DNA of 64,000 nucleotides from Pseudomonas hefeiensis (GTDB lineage: Bacteria > Pseudomonadota > Gammaproteobacteria > Pseudomonadales > Pseudomonadaceae), in contig NZ_CP117449.1 in NCBI RefSeq assembly GCF_030687835.1, forward strand, positions 2,480,001 through 2,544,000. The letters are read 5' to 3'. The stretch's first letter is position 1; each line of letters opens with the position of its first letter. The translations under genes were made by a program, and so were the position numbers. Of this stretch, positions 8,491 to 17,272 are shown in pieces. The notes under the pieces are model-generated. The model saw only the letters and a program-made list of their open reading frames with translations. It was not told the DNA's origin and ran no database searches.

Positions 8491-9045
8491 GGGATGAGCC
8501 GAGCCTTAGACCTCTTCTTTTATACTGTCCGAGACTAGGTACTACCATCACTTGAACGTCCGTTACGCAGCGCTTTTCTATCCATGCGGTGGTCCGTTGG
8601 CTAAATACCGGGAATCGTACCTTCTGCACCTGTGAGAAAAAAGCTTCCCCTTCCTGTCTTTATGAAAGTCAACTTAGTTTACAAAAATAGATTGACTGCG
8701 TCGCCATTCGTAGACAGTATGAAATGGCAGAGGTGCTCGGGGACGCACGAGGGATAACCTGAAGCTAACGTTGCTGTCCTCGGAAAGGGACGTGACCATT
8801 ATGGAATCTCTCTCTTTGACCCGCTTGCCGTTGGCGGCGCTAGTTTAAGCGGCTTCTCGCGATGTCTGATTTTCCTTGTAGGTGAATGGTATAAATCTTT
8901 GCGATTTTATGAGTTTGCTTACAGCGAAATTGAGATGCATCGGATGCCAGTATTCTTTCTGCGGGGGCGCAGTTCGATATCATCTGAACATATCCGCTTG
9001 AAGGCCCGTTGCACCTCTTCTTAAATAATAGATGAAGGACAGACT
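8491..9045. other. Intergenic stretch, no gene recognised
   Basis: Between the IS21 right end and the SDR gene. No open frame on either strand shows a family motif, and no convincing promoter pair with good spacing was found. Base composition shifts from GC-rich to AT-rich near 8630, marking the edge of the catabolic island. Confidence 0.5.
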
Positions 9046-9864
9046 ATGACGCTTGCCGGCAAAACCTTATTTATTACGGGCGCCAGTCGTGGGATTGGAC
9101 GAGAGATCGCGTTACGTGCTGCTCGGGACGGAGCTAACATCGTAATTGCTGCCAAGAGTTCTGAGCCGCACCCAAAGCTATCAGGTACTATCCATAGCGT
9201 GGCCAAAGAGGTCGAAGCGACGGGTGGGCGGGCATTAGCCCTTAAAGTTGACGTACGGGATGAAGCCAGCGTCACAGAGGCATTACGAACATCGGCTGAG
9301 CACTTCGGCGGGATAGATGCATTGATAAACAATGCTGGAGCCATTCGTCTAACGGGTGTAGAGGGTATTGAAGTTAGCCGCTTTGATTTGATTCATGCTG
9401 TTAACACACGGGCTGTTTTGATTTGTAGCAAGGCAGCATTACCGTACCTGAAGAAAAGCTCTGAGGGGCATATCCTCAATCTATCACCGCCGCTCAACTT
9501 GGCTCTAAAATGGTTTGCTCCTCATGCACCTTACACCCTTACTAAATACGGTATGAGCATGCTCACGCTGGGTATGAGTGAAGAATTCAAAAAATATGGG
9601 GTGTGCGTCAATTCACTATGGCCGACGACGCTCATTGCCACAGCCGCGGTCGAGTTCGAAGTTGGTGATGGGGAAGAAAGCCTTAAAGCCGCTCGTACAC
9701 CAGCGATTATGGCTGAAGCAGCACACGCGATTCTTTCTGGCCGGCGAACTGGAATGTTGTTCACCGACGAACAGGTTCTTCGTGACCAGGGGGTGGCGTC
9801 ATTCGATCAATATCAGGTTGGCCCCTCCGGTACGCTACTTCTAAAAGATTTATTCATCGATTAG
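9046..9864 (+). CDS. Short-chain dehydrogenase/reductase (HSDL2-like)
   Basis: 272 aa. NAD(P)-binding T-G-A-S-R-G-I-G (residues 10-17), D-V-R at about 71-73, I-N-N-A-G near 96-100, and the active-site Y-T-L-T-K (about 164-168). An unusual point: the catalytic serine region reads I-L-N-L-S-P-P-L-N-L, as in hydroxysteroid-dehydrogenase-like protein 2 and its bacterial relatives. GAAGGACAG precedes the ATG. It is followed by a vestige of an acyl-CoA dehydrogenase, so the pair may once have acted in side-chain beta-oxidation. It lies outside the MarR-flanked cluster and is separated from it by an IS. Confidence 0.85.
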   Translation: MTLAGKTLFITGASRGIGREIALRAARDGANIVIAAKSSEPHPKLSGTIHSVAKEVEATGGRALALKVDVRDEASVTEALRTSAEHFGGIDALINNAGAIRLTGVEGIEVSRFDLIHAVNTRAVLICSKAALPYLKKSSEGHILNLSPPLNLALKWFAPHAPYTLTKYGMSMLTLGMSEEFKKYGVCVNSLWPTTLIATAAVEFEVGDGEESLKAARTPAIMAEAAHAILSGRRTGMLFTDEQVLRDQGVASFDQYQVGPSGTLLLKDLFID

Positions 9865-10027
9865 TTAACTTTAGGCGTAGCGTGGTGTTCAATATTTCAA
9901 GCGTGAGCGAGACTATCCCACAAGCGACTAAAATTTCGGGTTGATGTAGCACAACTAATCGCCACTCATTCGGTGCGTCTGGGCTTCGCCAATGAATCTC
10001 GCGATGTCCACCATTAGAGAAATACCC

Positions 10028-10216
10028 ATGGTCAGTCGGTTGCTTAACGAGCGTGAACTATGGTTTCACTTGTATGAAGTGCTGAACGCCGATGCGATAT
10101 TTGATCGCCCTCGTTATGCTGATCATGACCGAAATGTCCCAGTTTTTGACATGCGGGACGCTTGGTTTGAGACGAGCTGCATTTTGTGGTTGCTGGTAAT
10201 ATTTGTCTATCGCTAA
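10028..10216 (+). pseudogene. Acyl-CoA dehydrogenase N-terminal remnant
   Basis: The reading frame L-L-N-E-R-E-L-W-F-H-L-Y-E-V-L-N and R-P-R-Y-A-D-H matches the N-terminus of a distinct group of acyl-CoA dehydrogenases (R-E-L-x-F-x-L-Y-E-V-L-D ... R-P-R-Y-x-D-H). About 45 residues fit; then the similarity stops and the frame ends at 10216. The other 550 residues of such an enzyme are absent from this region, so the gene was truncated by deletion. Confidence 0.6.
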
Positions 10217-11056
10217 AGAGGGGGGCAAAGCGTTCAATCGTGGTTAGAAAAAGAGGCAGCCGATTGTACGCTCAATTAGATACGGGTCATTGGGATTACC
10301 AAGATGTAGATGTAGGCTTTATACGGTGTGTGTATTTATACATTTGATACGTGTTGTTAGTTTATTTGGCAGGACGCATTTTTGCCATTGGCGTGTGTTG
10401 TAATCACATGTAGATAATGTATAAGTATCGTAGTAATGGGTCGTTGCGTTTGAATAAACTTCTTTGGAGTGTCGCTATCAAATAAAGTTAAAGTTAAAGT
10501 TAAGGAGTGTAGTTGGCGGATTTTCTTATTGCGAATATAAGGTGCTTAAGGGTGAGCGTCTGCAGAAGTCACCTTACGTGACTCACGCCGGCAAACTCAG
10601 CATTTCACGGACATCGATTGCTCGGGAAATGCAACTCAACAATCCCTGACCCTTCTGCCTGCCGTTTGGGTGTAGCTCTCAACGTAACGTAAACCGGCGA
10701 CCTCGTTGGCGGGCTGATCTCCTCGGTAAAGCGGTAGCCATTTGCGGACCACGTTGGCGTTGATGCCGTGGCTGCTGACCACGCTGGATAGGGTTCGCCC
10801 GGTTGCAGGCATTCCTGAACACTCTAGGCCTTGAAAGGTCTGGGATAAGAGCTTCGTTGGCGCATGGAAATCCTGACGTTCCTGACGCTAAGGGTGATCG
10901 CCTCCGCCTACGCGGATACCATCGCCCTTAGTAGTGATGTCTAACTGCGTCTCAGCTGTACAGGGTATTGTAAATCGGTATGCACATTTGTCACTTTCTA
11001 AAAAATTATACTTCCATTGCTCGTGCGGTGTGAATGAATTTCCTCCCTTCCCGAAT
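10217..11056. other. Decayed intergenic DNA
   Basis: Holds AT-rich sequence (10300-10500) with a short AAGTTA triplet repeat near 10484-10504, a tnpA vestige on the minus strand, and no intact gene. The composition is unlike the housekeeping genes to the left. The 3' boundary is the target site of an IS3-family element. Confidence 0.5.
10640..10815 (-). pseudogene. IS66-type tnpA (orfA) vestige
   Basis: On the minus strand the translation S-V-V-S-S-H-G-I-N-A-N-V-V-R-K-W-L, then Y-R-G, matches the helix-turn-helix of the IS66 accessory protein TnpA (compare A-L-T-H-N-L-N-A-N-L-V-H-K-W in the intact copy at 33.4 kb). Stops follow in all frames. It is a small leftover with no flanking ends recognised. 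Confidence 0.5.
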
Positions 11057-11064
11057 TGTAGTGG

Positions 11065-11916
11065 TCAACTAATCCCGGACACGACGTTAAGTTTTTCTTC
11101 GGCCCGAGATGGCGCCAGCCCACCGTTGAATTGATGGGGGCGAACCCAGTTGTACCGATGCATCAAGAAGTGACTGATTTCGCGCTGGGCTTCTTGAGCC
11201 GTTCTGAAGCCCGTGGCCGGTATCCATTCCGTTTTCAAGCTGCGGAACACGTGCTCCATTGGCGTGTTGTCCCAGCAATTTCCTCGGCGACTCATGCTCT
11301 GGCGCATGCGATAACGCCACAATCGCTGACGAAATAGCCGGCTTGCGACCCCTGATCCGACTGAAGCACAGACCCGAGGGCCTGCCACGCTGCTCGTAGG
11401 CCATATCCAGGCCTTGATCACCAGTTCAGCGTCCGGCTTTTCCGACAACGCCCAGCCCACCACCCGGCGCGTGCAAAGATCCAGCACGACCGCCAAGTAA
11501 CGCCATTTCCCCTGGGCCCAAATGTAGGTGATGTCGCCGCACCAGACTTGATTCAGGACTGGCACATCAAACTCACGGTTCAAGGTATTCGGAATATCGA
11601 GTCTTTCTACTGTCGCTCGTTTGTAGGCATGTGAGCCGGGTTGTTTACTGACTAAATCAAGCTCGCGCATCAAGCTACGTACTTTGAATCGACCGAGATG
11701 CTCACCGTCTTCACGCATCAGCGACAGGATGCTGCGGCTGCCCGCAGCACTGCGACTTTGCGTGAACAACTCGCTCACCCGGTTGCGCAACCGAAGCCGT
11801 TCAACATCGGGCGTGCGGCGCCTAAGGCGCTGGGCGTAATAGCACGAACGAGTCACTTCAAACACCTTGCACAGCCAATCAACTGGCTCATGGACGCTCA
11901 GCTGATTGATCAGCAC
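11065..11916 (-). pseudogene. IS3-family transposase orfB, damaged catalytic core
   Basis: Open for 283 codons and reads as a normal IS3 orfB at both ends: W-C-G-D-I-T-Y-I-W holds the first catalytic Asp and N-T-P-M-E-H-V-F the Glu. In between, residues about 170-192 are out of frame; the expected H-S-D-Q-G block appears only in another frame. Comparison with the family suggests small deletions that add up to a multiple of three, restoring the frame but removing the second catalytic Asp. The product should be inactive. The long frame could mislead automatic annotation. Confidence 0.8.
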
Positions 11917-11938
11917 GTACGCTCGTGATCTTCCGACA

Positions 11939-12217
11939 TCAGAGTGCGGTAGCCTTTTTTAAAATCGATTTTTCCCATTCAAGGCGGGCAATCCGGGCTT
12001 CCAGCTCCTGGATTTTCTGTTGTTCCGGGGTTAATGCTTTGCTCTGCGGCATAACACCTTGGCGCTCCTGCTGATCATGATCAACCCAGCGGCGCAGGGC
12101 CGACTCGCCGACGCCGAGTGAACGGCTGGCTTCGATGTAGCTGTGGTTTTGCTTGAGCACGAGGTCGGCAGCCTCGCGTTTGAATTCAGCAGAAAAGGAA
12201 CGGCGTTGTTTGGTCAT
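11939..12217 (-). CDS. IS3-family transposase orfA (copy 1)
   Basis: 92 aa from the ATG at 12217: M-T-K-Q-R-R-S-F-S-A-E-F-K-R-E-A-A, a helix-turn-helix (Y-I-E-A-S-R-S-L-G-V-G-E-S-A-L-R-R-W), then a leucine-rich coiled coil. It ends just after the A-AAA-AAG slippery site. Relative to copy 2 at 37.4 kb it has lost one T shortly after that site (CTCTGATG against CTCTTGATG), so orfA stops ten codons sooner and the -1 frame no longer reads into orfB. The OrfAB fusion cannot form. Confidence 0.85.
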   Translation of the reverse strand: MTKQRRSFSAEFKREAADLVLKQNHSYIEASRSLGVGESALRRWVDHDQQERQGVMPQSKALTPEQQKIQELEARIARLEWEKSILKKATAL

Positions 12218-12453
12218 CTGATCGATCTTGCGAGCATTCTCGCCTAAACGGGTGTCCGGTTTCATTAGACCACTACAAATCAGCATTGCTCGTCAAGAGC
12301 GATGCTGATTCGGCAGCTTAGATTTCTCTGCTGGCAACGCATGCTAGACGCCTTACTTTTTCTGAGAGGCTAAATAATAATATTTTTTATTCTAAAAAAG
12401 AATATAAAAACCATAATTTATATCAAAGTAGAATTAAAAACGATACAAAAGCA

Positions 12454-12486
12454 TTGACCTCTGGATGAATCGTCAACTAAATTGAC
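12454..12486 (+). promoter_or_regulatory. Promoter and MarR-type operator of the ring-cleavage cluster
   Basis: TTGACC (12454-12459), 18 bases, then TAAATT (12478-12483) make a sigma70-type promoter. Overlapping the -10 is the inverted repeat GTCAA-CTAAA-TTGAC (12472-12486). A 15-base sequence matching it at 13 positions lies before the divergent MarR gene at 27057-27071. A repressor bound here would block RNA polymerase. The start codon of the first structural gene is 66 bases downstream. Confidence 0.7.
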
Positions 12487-12551
12487 AAAAAGCGAATGCC
12501 ATTGGGTGGTATGTCTTTTCCACAAAAACAAAAATATTGGATGGGTTTGTC

Positions 12552-13730
12552 ATGGAAAATCTTTTCAACGTTGGGGGAGTTGAGCTCCCTCAACCATTTA
12601 AAGCACGTCGATTGGGGCATGTGGGTTTTTATTATGACGACCTTGCCGCAGCAGAGCGGTTTTATACAGATATCCTTGGTCTACGTGTATCTGATTATTT
12701 GAAGTTTGACCCAGAGCAGCCTCCGGCAGCTATTTTTATCAGTCATTGCACTGACCATCACTCAATGGCCTGTATCAGCTCCGGCCTTGCAGATAAATGT
12801 GATGTTGATTATCTCCGTGGCGTGACCCTTAACCAAATTTCATTTCAGGTAGGCACGCTTGAAGAAGTAGTAAACGGCTATCGTTTTATTAAAGAGCGCA
12901 AGATTCCTATTTGGCGCGTCGGACGTGATTTTCCTGGTAGCAACTGGGCGTTCTACTGTCGTGATCCTGATGGTTATCACGTCGAGCTTTTCTACGGTAT
13001 GGAGCAGATCGGTTGGAATCGCATTAGCAAGCCAGTAGCTATGCGTGAGGTCGAAGGTGAGGAGCCATCGCTGCCGCAGCGTTCAGAACAGCAAGAGATT
13101 CATGACGCTCTTAATGATGACGTAGAGTTATATGAGGGGCATAAGTCAGAAGATTTAACAAGCTCCGATTATGTTGTTGGGGGAGTGACGTTACCAAGGC
13201 CATTTAAGGTCAACAAAGTAGGCCCGGTTCATCTTTTCGTTCGGGATGTCGAAGTGTCCGAGGCGTTTTATCATGATCTATTTGGCTTGGTGGTAACAGA
13301 GGAGGTCGTCTGGCGAGGCCATCGCGCGGTGTTCATGCGTTTGGGGGCCGACCACCATGTTCTTGGACTCTATCCTCTTGCGATGCGTCAGGAGCTTGGC
13401 TTCAGTGAACTTACCACGGTAATGGGGACAGGGATAGAAGTGTGCAGCTATTTGCAACTGCGAGATGCGGTTGAATACTTAGACGGGCTAGGCCTCAAAC
13501 GTGGTCCTAAGGTTCCCTCCGAATTGTTGCCTGGTATTGATCATGCAATCTCGTACATCGATCCGGCAGGTCATTGTGTGTTGTTGTATTTTTCTATGGA
13601 GCAGATTGGGTGGGACGGAAAGCCGCGTCCGGCGCAACAAAGACGTAAAATTGAGGCGCCTTGGCCAGAAAGTATTGCGGCACTCAGTGATACTTATGCT
13701 GATCAAACATTGTTAGGGCCAATCGGCTGA
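12552..13730 (+). CDS. Two-domain VOC-family extradiol-type dioxygenase
   Basis: First gene of the cluster; 392 aa from the ATG at 12552 (GGATGG seven bases before) rather than the in-frame ATG at 12537. Two vicinal-oxygen-chelate modules: about 15-150 (start R-L-G-H-V-G-F-Y-Y-D-D, end G-Y-H-V-E-L-F-Y) and about 220-365 (G-P-V-H-L-F-V-R-D, end C-V-L-L-Y-F). The metal-binding His and Glu expected for type I extradiol enzymes are present in the first module (R-L-G-H, V-E-L-F), while the second lacks the Glu. In classical enzymes the C-terminal module carries the metal, so the roles may be swapped. It probably cleaves the ring of a catechol- or hydroquinone-like product of the flavin hydroxylase encoded three genes later. 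Confidence 0.75.
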   Translation: MENLFNVGGVELPQPFKARRLGHVGFYYDDLAAAERFYTDILGLRVSDYLKFDPEQPPAAIFISHCTDHHSMACISSGLADKCDVDYLRGVTLNQISFQVGTLEEVVNGYRFIKERKIPIWRVGRDFPGSNWAFYCRDPDGYHVELFYGMEQIGWNRISKPVAMREVEGEEPSLPQRSEQQEIHDALNDDVELYEGHKSEDLTSSDYVVGGVTLPRPFKVNKVGPVHLFVRDVEVSEAFYHDLFGLVVTEEVVWRGHRAVFMRLGADHHVLGLYPLAMRQELGFSELTTVMGTGIEVCSYLQLRDAVEYLDGLGLKRGPKVPSELLPGIDHAISYIDPAGHCVLLYFSMEQIGWDGKPRPAQQRRKIEAPWPESIAALSDTYADQTLLGPIG

Positions 13731-13779
13731 CATTAGAGTAGTCTCATTTAAATAACATTTACTATTTGGAGGCATAATT

Positions 13780-14682
13780 ATGTCATTCTGGACGGATTTA
13801 CTCGGCCTGGAGTTTGAAGTCAAGTATGTTGATGTCAAAGGAATAAAAACTCGGGCTATGAAAGCAGGTTGCGGCGAGCCGGTTATTTTTTTGCATGGGA
13901 TTAGCGGTCATCTGGAAGCTTTTATTTCAAGTGTTCCGGGGCATAGTGGCGATTTTGAGTGTCATCTTATTGATATGCTGGGGTGCGGGTACACCGACAA
14001 GCCTCAAGGTAAATACACAGTTGAGCGTCTAGCACGTCATGTGCTTGATTATATGGATGTGATGGGCCTCGAAAAGGCTAATTTATGTGGTATCTCTTTG
14101 GGGGGGTGGGTAGTAGGCTGGATTGCTGCGAAATATCCCGAGCGAGTCAAGCGGGTGACCATGGTGCTCGCCGCCGGGACGCCAGCAATGGCAACTTCAG
14201 AAATTGCGGAAATGATCCGGCAATCGACCACTGCTGCGGTTACAAACCTGGATATAGAAGACACTCGTAAGCGTCTGCTGAAGGTAATTTATGACCCCAA
14301 ACAGGTGACCCAAGAGTTGGTAGAAGTGCGCTATACCATCTACCATCACCCTGAGTTTCAGGCGGCTTTAGACAATATTTTAGCGCCGACTGAGCCAGAG
14401 CTATATCGGCAGGCCATGCTCAGTGAGAAGCTACTCGCTGATGTGCAGGCAGAAGTACTTTTAGTGTGGTCGGATAAGGATGCTTATACCGACCTCACCG
14501 GAGCGCAGCATTTCGTTAACAATATACCAAAGCATAAGCTCGTGACGTTTGAGAATACCGGTCACTGGCCACCTTACGAGCGTTCCGCCGATTTCGCCTG
14601 TTTAAACGTTGGTTTTCTTAAAGGTGGGTTAACCACTGTGCGTGCCGGTAATTACGACGCTAACCCGGAAGGGCGCAAATGA
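13780..14682 (+). CDS. Alpha/beta hydrolase, meta-cleavage-product type
   Basis: 300 aa. Oxyanion segment F-L-H-G-I-S-G-H (about 37-44), nucleophile elbow C-G-I-S-L-G-G-W (about 104-111, Ser in G-x-S-x-G), acid D in W-S-D-K-D (about 232), and general base H in T-G-H-W-P-P-Y-E (about 258). This arrangement matches C-C bond hydrolases such as MhpC and BphD, though simple esterases share it. GGAGG lies 7 bases before the ATG. The last four bases overlap the start of the GST-like gene (ATGA), so the two are translationally coupled. It should act on the ring-opened product. Confidence 0.82.
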   Translation: MSFWTDLLGLEFEVKYVDVKGIKTRAMKAGCGEPVIFLHGISGHLEAFISSVPGHSGDFECHLIDMLGCGYTDKPQGKYTVERLARHVLDYMDVMGLEKANLCGISLGGWVVGWIAAKYPERVKRVTMVLAAGTPAMATSEIAEMIRQSTTAAVTNLDIEDTRKRLLKVIYDPKQVTQELVEVRYTIYHHPEFQAALDNILAPTEPELYRQAMLSEKLLADVQAEVLLVWSDKDAYTDLTGAQHFVNNIPKHKLVTFENTGHWPPYERSADFACLNVGFLKGGLTTVRAGNYDANPEGRK

Positions 14683-15326
14683 AACTTTATACACGTTCCG
14701 CTTCTCCTTACAGCGTTCGCGTTCTCGCCAGCTTGGCGCTCAAAGGTATTAGTGTTGAACTGGTTGGTGAACCAAAGGAAGGGACTAGGAGTGCCGAATT
14801 TCTGGCGATTAATCCGCTGGGTAAAATGCCAGTGCTAGTTCTTGAAAATGACGGGGCTATAGCCGAGTCATTAGTAATTTTAGAGTTTCTTGAGGACCGT
14901 TTTCCGGAGCGATCGTTGCGACCTAGGGAGGCGTTTCGTTTGGCGCAAATGCGTCTAGCGGGCAGGGTAATCGAGCAGCAAGTCGATGGCGCCTTGCTCG
15001 CTGTGGTGATGCTTGTCGTTAGTAAATCAACAGACAAAAATGCAATTCGCGATGCAGATGCCGTGCTGAACGAAGCTCTTACTATATTTACTCAGTTTTG
15101 GCAGCCCGGCCCTTATGCATTTGGTAGTGAGCCTACGATCCTCGACTGTCTTATGCTGCCGGTGCTGACCATCCTGCAAATTTGTTCCGATGCTCGAGGC
15201 CACGATTTTATCGAGAAGTTTCCTGAAATTGTTGCCTATCAGAAAGTATTGGCCCACCACCCACAACTTTCTGTTCTTGCTGTTGAACTGGCTCAGGCAA
15301 TGGCTGCAGAAATGCACAAGCATTAG
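14679..15326 (+). CDS. Glutathione S-transferase-like protein
   Basis: 215 aa with a thioredoxin-fold N-terminal domain (M-K-L-Y-T-R-S-A-S-P-Y-S, then N-P-L-G-K-M-P-V-L and I-A-E-S-L-V-I, the cis-Pro and gamma-glutamyl-binding segments) and an all-helical C-terminal domain. In gentisate and homogentisate routes such proteins isomerise the maleyl ring-cleavage product to the fumaryl form. The position between the hydrolase and the hydroxylase, with an FAH-family hydrolase three genes on, supports an isomerase role, but other GST reactions such as dehalogenation or ether cleavage remain possible. Confidence 0.8.
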   Translation: MKLYTRSASPYSVRVLASLALKGISVELVGEPKEGTRSAEFLAINPLGKMPVLVLENDGAIAESLVILEFLEDRFPERSLRPREAFRLAQMRLAGRVIEQQVDGALLAVVMLVVSKSTDKNAIRDADAVLNEALTIFTQFWQPGPYAFGSEPTILDCLMLPVLTILQICSDARGHDFIEKFPEIVAYQKVLAHHPQLSVLAVELAQAMAAEMHKH

Positions 15327-15359
15327 TTTTCATACGTAGATAATTTACCAGGCACTCTT

Positions 15360-16916
15360 ATGACAAAAACAACAGAAGTAGTGGTGGTCGGGGCCGGTGT
15401 AACGGGCATGGTACTCAGCTTGCTTCTGGCGCGCCAGGGGCATCAGGTGACGCTGCTCGAACGTTGGCACAAACCTTACCCGCTGCCGCGCGCCATCGGT
15501 TTGAGCCATGAATCGTTGCGTATTCTTTACCTAGCAGGGCTGATTGACGAACTCCAGAATGCACTCGAGTGGAGTGAGGAATACAGCAAGGCGGTTTTTC
15601 TCGGGGCAGGACGGGAAGTGCTATTGAGTATGTCGTTTCGGGCGCGTGCTGAGTCCGGTTGGCCAGAAATGCAAAGTTTCAATCAGCCTGATGCGGAGGC
15701 GCTAATTGAAAAAGTGATCCTCGCTAACCAAAACGTGCAACTGCTGCGGGGCCGAGTAGTTACATCAGTGACACAGGATACCGACACGGCCACCGTAAGT
15801 TTCACGCGGTCTGCAATTGATGGGACCGCGAGTGTGGGAGCGCCGATTGAGCAAATCGCAGCCCAAATTGTCGTGGGCTGCGACGGTGCCAATAGCGTCG
15901 TTGCAAGCCAATGCGGCATTGAATATACCGACCTTGGTTTTGAATACGACTGGCTTGTAGTGGATGTAAAGCCCACTGTCGAACGCACCTGGGATCCATT
16001 TCTCGCACAGACGATGTACGACCGTCCGACAACTATGGCTCCATCTGGTCCAGGTCGCCGTCGTTTTGAGTTCATGCTATTACCGGGCGAGTCGAAAGCA
16101 GACATGAACTGTGCAGAGACTGCTTGGAGTCTCTTAAAGGAATGGAACGTTTCACCCGAGAATGTGGAGTTAGTCCGTCACGCGGTATATACCTTTCGTG
16201 CGCGCTGGGCAAAAGAATGGAGTAAAGGACGCGTATTTTTAGCGGGGGACGCAGCGCACCTGATGCCACCGTTCCTCGGCCAAGGCATGAATTCAGGGTT
16301 GCGTGATACCGCGAATTTGGCTTGGCGTCTGGATCTGTTTCTTAACCATCGGGTTCCTTTGGACGCGGTCAAACCCTATACCGAAGAACGTAGCCAGAAT
16401 GTCCAAGGACTCACCGAGTATGCAGTGATGCTTGGTGAATTGATCTGCGAGATCGATCCGGTAGCTATAGCTCAGCGGGACCTAGGTCTTCGTCAAGCAC
16501 GCGATTCTGGGGGCAGCCAACCACCACTGGTTAGTTTCTTGGAAAAAGGCACGCTAGCCGAAAATGCGCCGCTTGCTGGCACATTTTGTCAACAGGGCCG
16601 AGTGCGTCTTGGTGAATGTATGGCCAATTTTGACGAGTTGTGTGGGGCTGGCCGCTTCATGTTGTTAGGGCTAAACCAAGATCCCCATGAGCATATGTCA
16701 CCGTCTATCCAGGCATTGTGGAAAAAAATAGGCGGTAAAACAGTGCACGTTGATGCTGAGTTGGACTTCGAGGGCACTTATAGCGAATGGTTCAAGGAGG
16801 AGGGCGTCGAGACAATATTAGTGCGACCCGATTTTTACATTTTTGGTGCAGTAACGAATGCCACTCAGGTAGATGCGCTGGTATTAGACCTTTCACAGCA
16901 ACTAAGTCTGCGTTAA
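15360..16916 (+). CDS. FAD-dependent aromatic hydroxylase (MhpA/PheA type)
   Basis: 518 aa. Rossmann G-A-G-V-T-G near the N-terminus, G-C-D-G-A-N-S-V (about 171-178, the DG motif), and G-R-V-F-L-A-G-D-A-A-H-L-M-P-P (about 287-301, the GD motif), followed by G-Q-G-M-N-S-G-L-R-D-T. The C-terminal 130 residues resemble the thioredoxin-like tail of 3-(3-hydroxyphenyl)propionate hydroxylase. It uses NAD(P)H and O2 to hydroxylate a phenolic ring, preparing it for cleavage by the VOC enzyme. The gene lies 33 bases after the GST-like gene. The native phenol is not identifiable. Confidence 0.87.
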   Translation: MTKTTEVVVVGAGVTGMVLSLLLARQGHQVTLLERWHKPYPLPRAIGLSHESLRILYLAGLIDELQNALEWSEEYSKAVFLGAGREVLLSMSFRARAESGWPEMQSFNQPDAEALIEKVILANQNVQLLRGRVVTSVTQDTDTATVSFTRSAIDGTASVGAPIEQIAAQIVVGCDGANSVVASQCGIEYTDLGFEYDWLVVDVKPTVERTWDPFLAQTMYDRPTTMAPSGPGRRRFEFMLLPGESKADMNCAETAWSLLKEWNVSPENVELVRHAVYTFRARWAKEWSKGRVFLAGDAAHLMPPFLGQGMNSGLRDTANLAWRLDLFLNHRVPLDAVKPYTEERSQNVQGLTEYAVMLGELICEIDPVAIAQRDLGLRQARDSGGSQPPLVSFLEKGTLAENAPLAGTFCQQGRVRLGECMANFDELCGAGRFMLLGLNQDPHEHMSPSIQALWKKIGGKTVHVDAELDFEGTYSEWFKEEGVETILVRPDFYIFGAVTNATQVDALVLDLSQQLSLR

Positions 16917-16937
16917 ACACACAAAAGAGGAGCTAAC

Positions 16938-17243
16938 ATGAGTACATTGCATGGTCGTTGGAACTGTATCACCAAAACCCCTATGGGGGATAAGGACTCG
17001 ATCATAACCTTCATCGTAGATGGCAACGATTTCACAGGTCATGACGATGGCGAGGCTGGTCGGTTGGATATCATCGACGGCAAGATAAATGGTGAACTGA
17101 TCACATGGAGCCTGAAGGCTGTGAAGCCTTTCCCGCTTACAATGAAATTCAAGGTGTCAATTGAAGGTGACCAATTAGCCGGTAAAGTTCAAGCCGGTAT
17201 GCTCGGCTCCGCAAAGATTTCAGGCACCCGGATCCCCGAATAA
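16938..17243 (+). CDS. Small conserved protein, probable beta-barrel
   Basis: 101 aa; AGAGGAG stands seven bases before the ATG. No catalytic motif is recognised. The sequence alternates hydrophobic and polar residues through about eight short strands, with D-G-D/N-D turns (V-D-G-N-D-F-T-G, I-D-G-K-I-N-G-E, I-E-G-D-Q-L-A-G) repeated three times, suggesting a small lipocalin-like barrel. No signal peptide. It lies between the hydroxylase and the FAH hydrolase with 21- and 29-base gaps, so it is surely part of the operon; a role in binding the substrate or a ring-cleavage intermediate is a guess. Confidence 0.7.
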   Translation: MSTLHGRWNCITKTPMGDKDSIITFIVDGNDFTGHDDGEAGRLDIIDGKINGELITWSLKAVKPFPLTMKFKVSIEGDQLAGKVQAGMLGSAKISGTRIPE

Positions 17244-17272
17244 TATCAAGTCATTTCCCGTGCAGGTGATAT

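Larger units (their letters stand above)
11057..12277 (-). mobile_element. IS3-family insertion sequence (copy 1) with intact ends
   Basis: Terminal inverted repeats begin TGTAGTGGTC at both ends and continue through CCGGACAC. The three bases on each side are AAT (11054-11056 and 12278-12280), a perfect 3-bp target duplication typical of IS3. Length 1221 bp. It contains orfA, an A-AAA-AAG slippery heptamer and orfB, but both reading frames are damaged (see those entries), so the element is probably not autonomous. It lies between the decayed DNA and the promoter of the ring-cleavage cluster. Confidence 0.92.
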
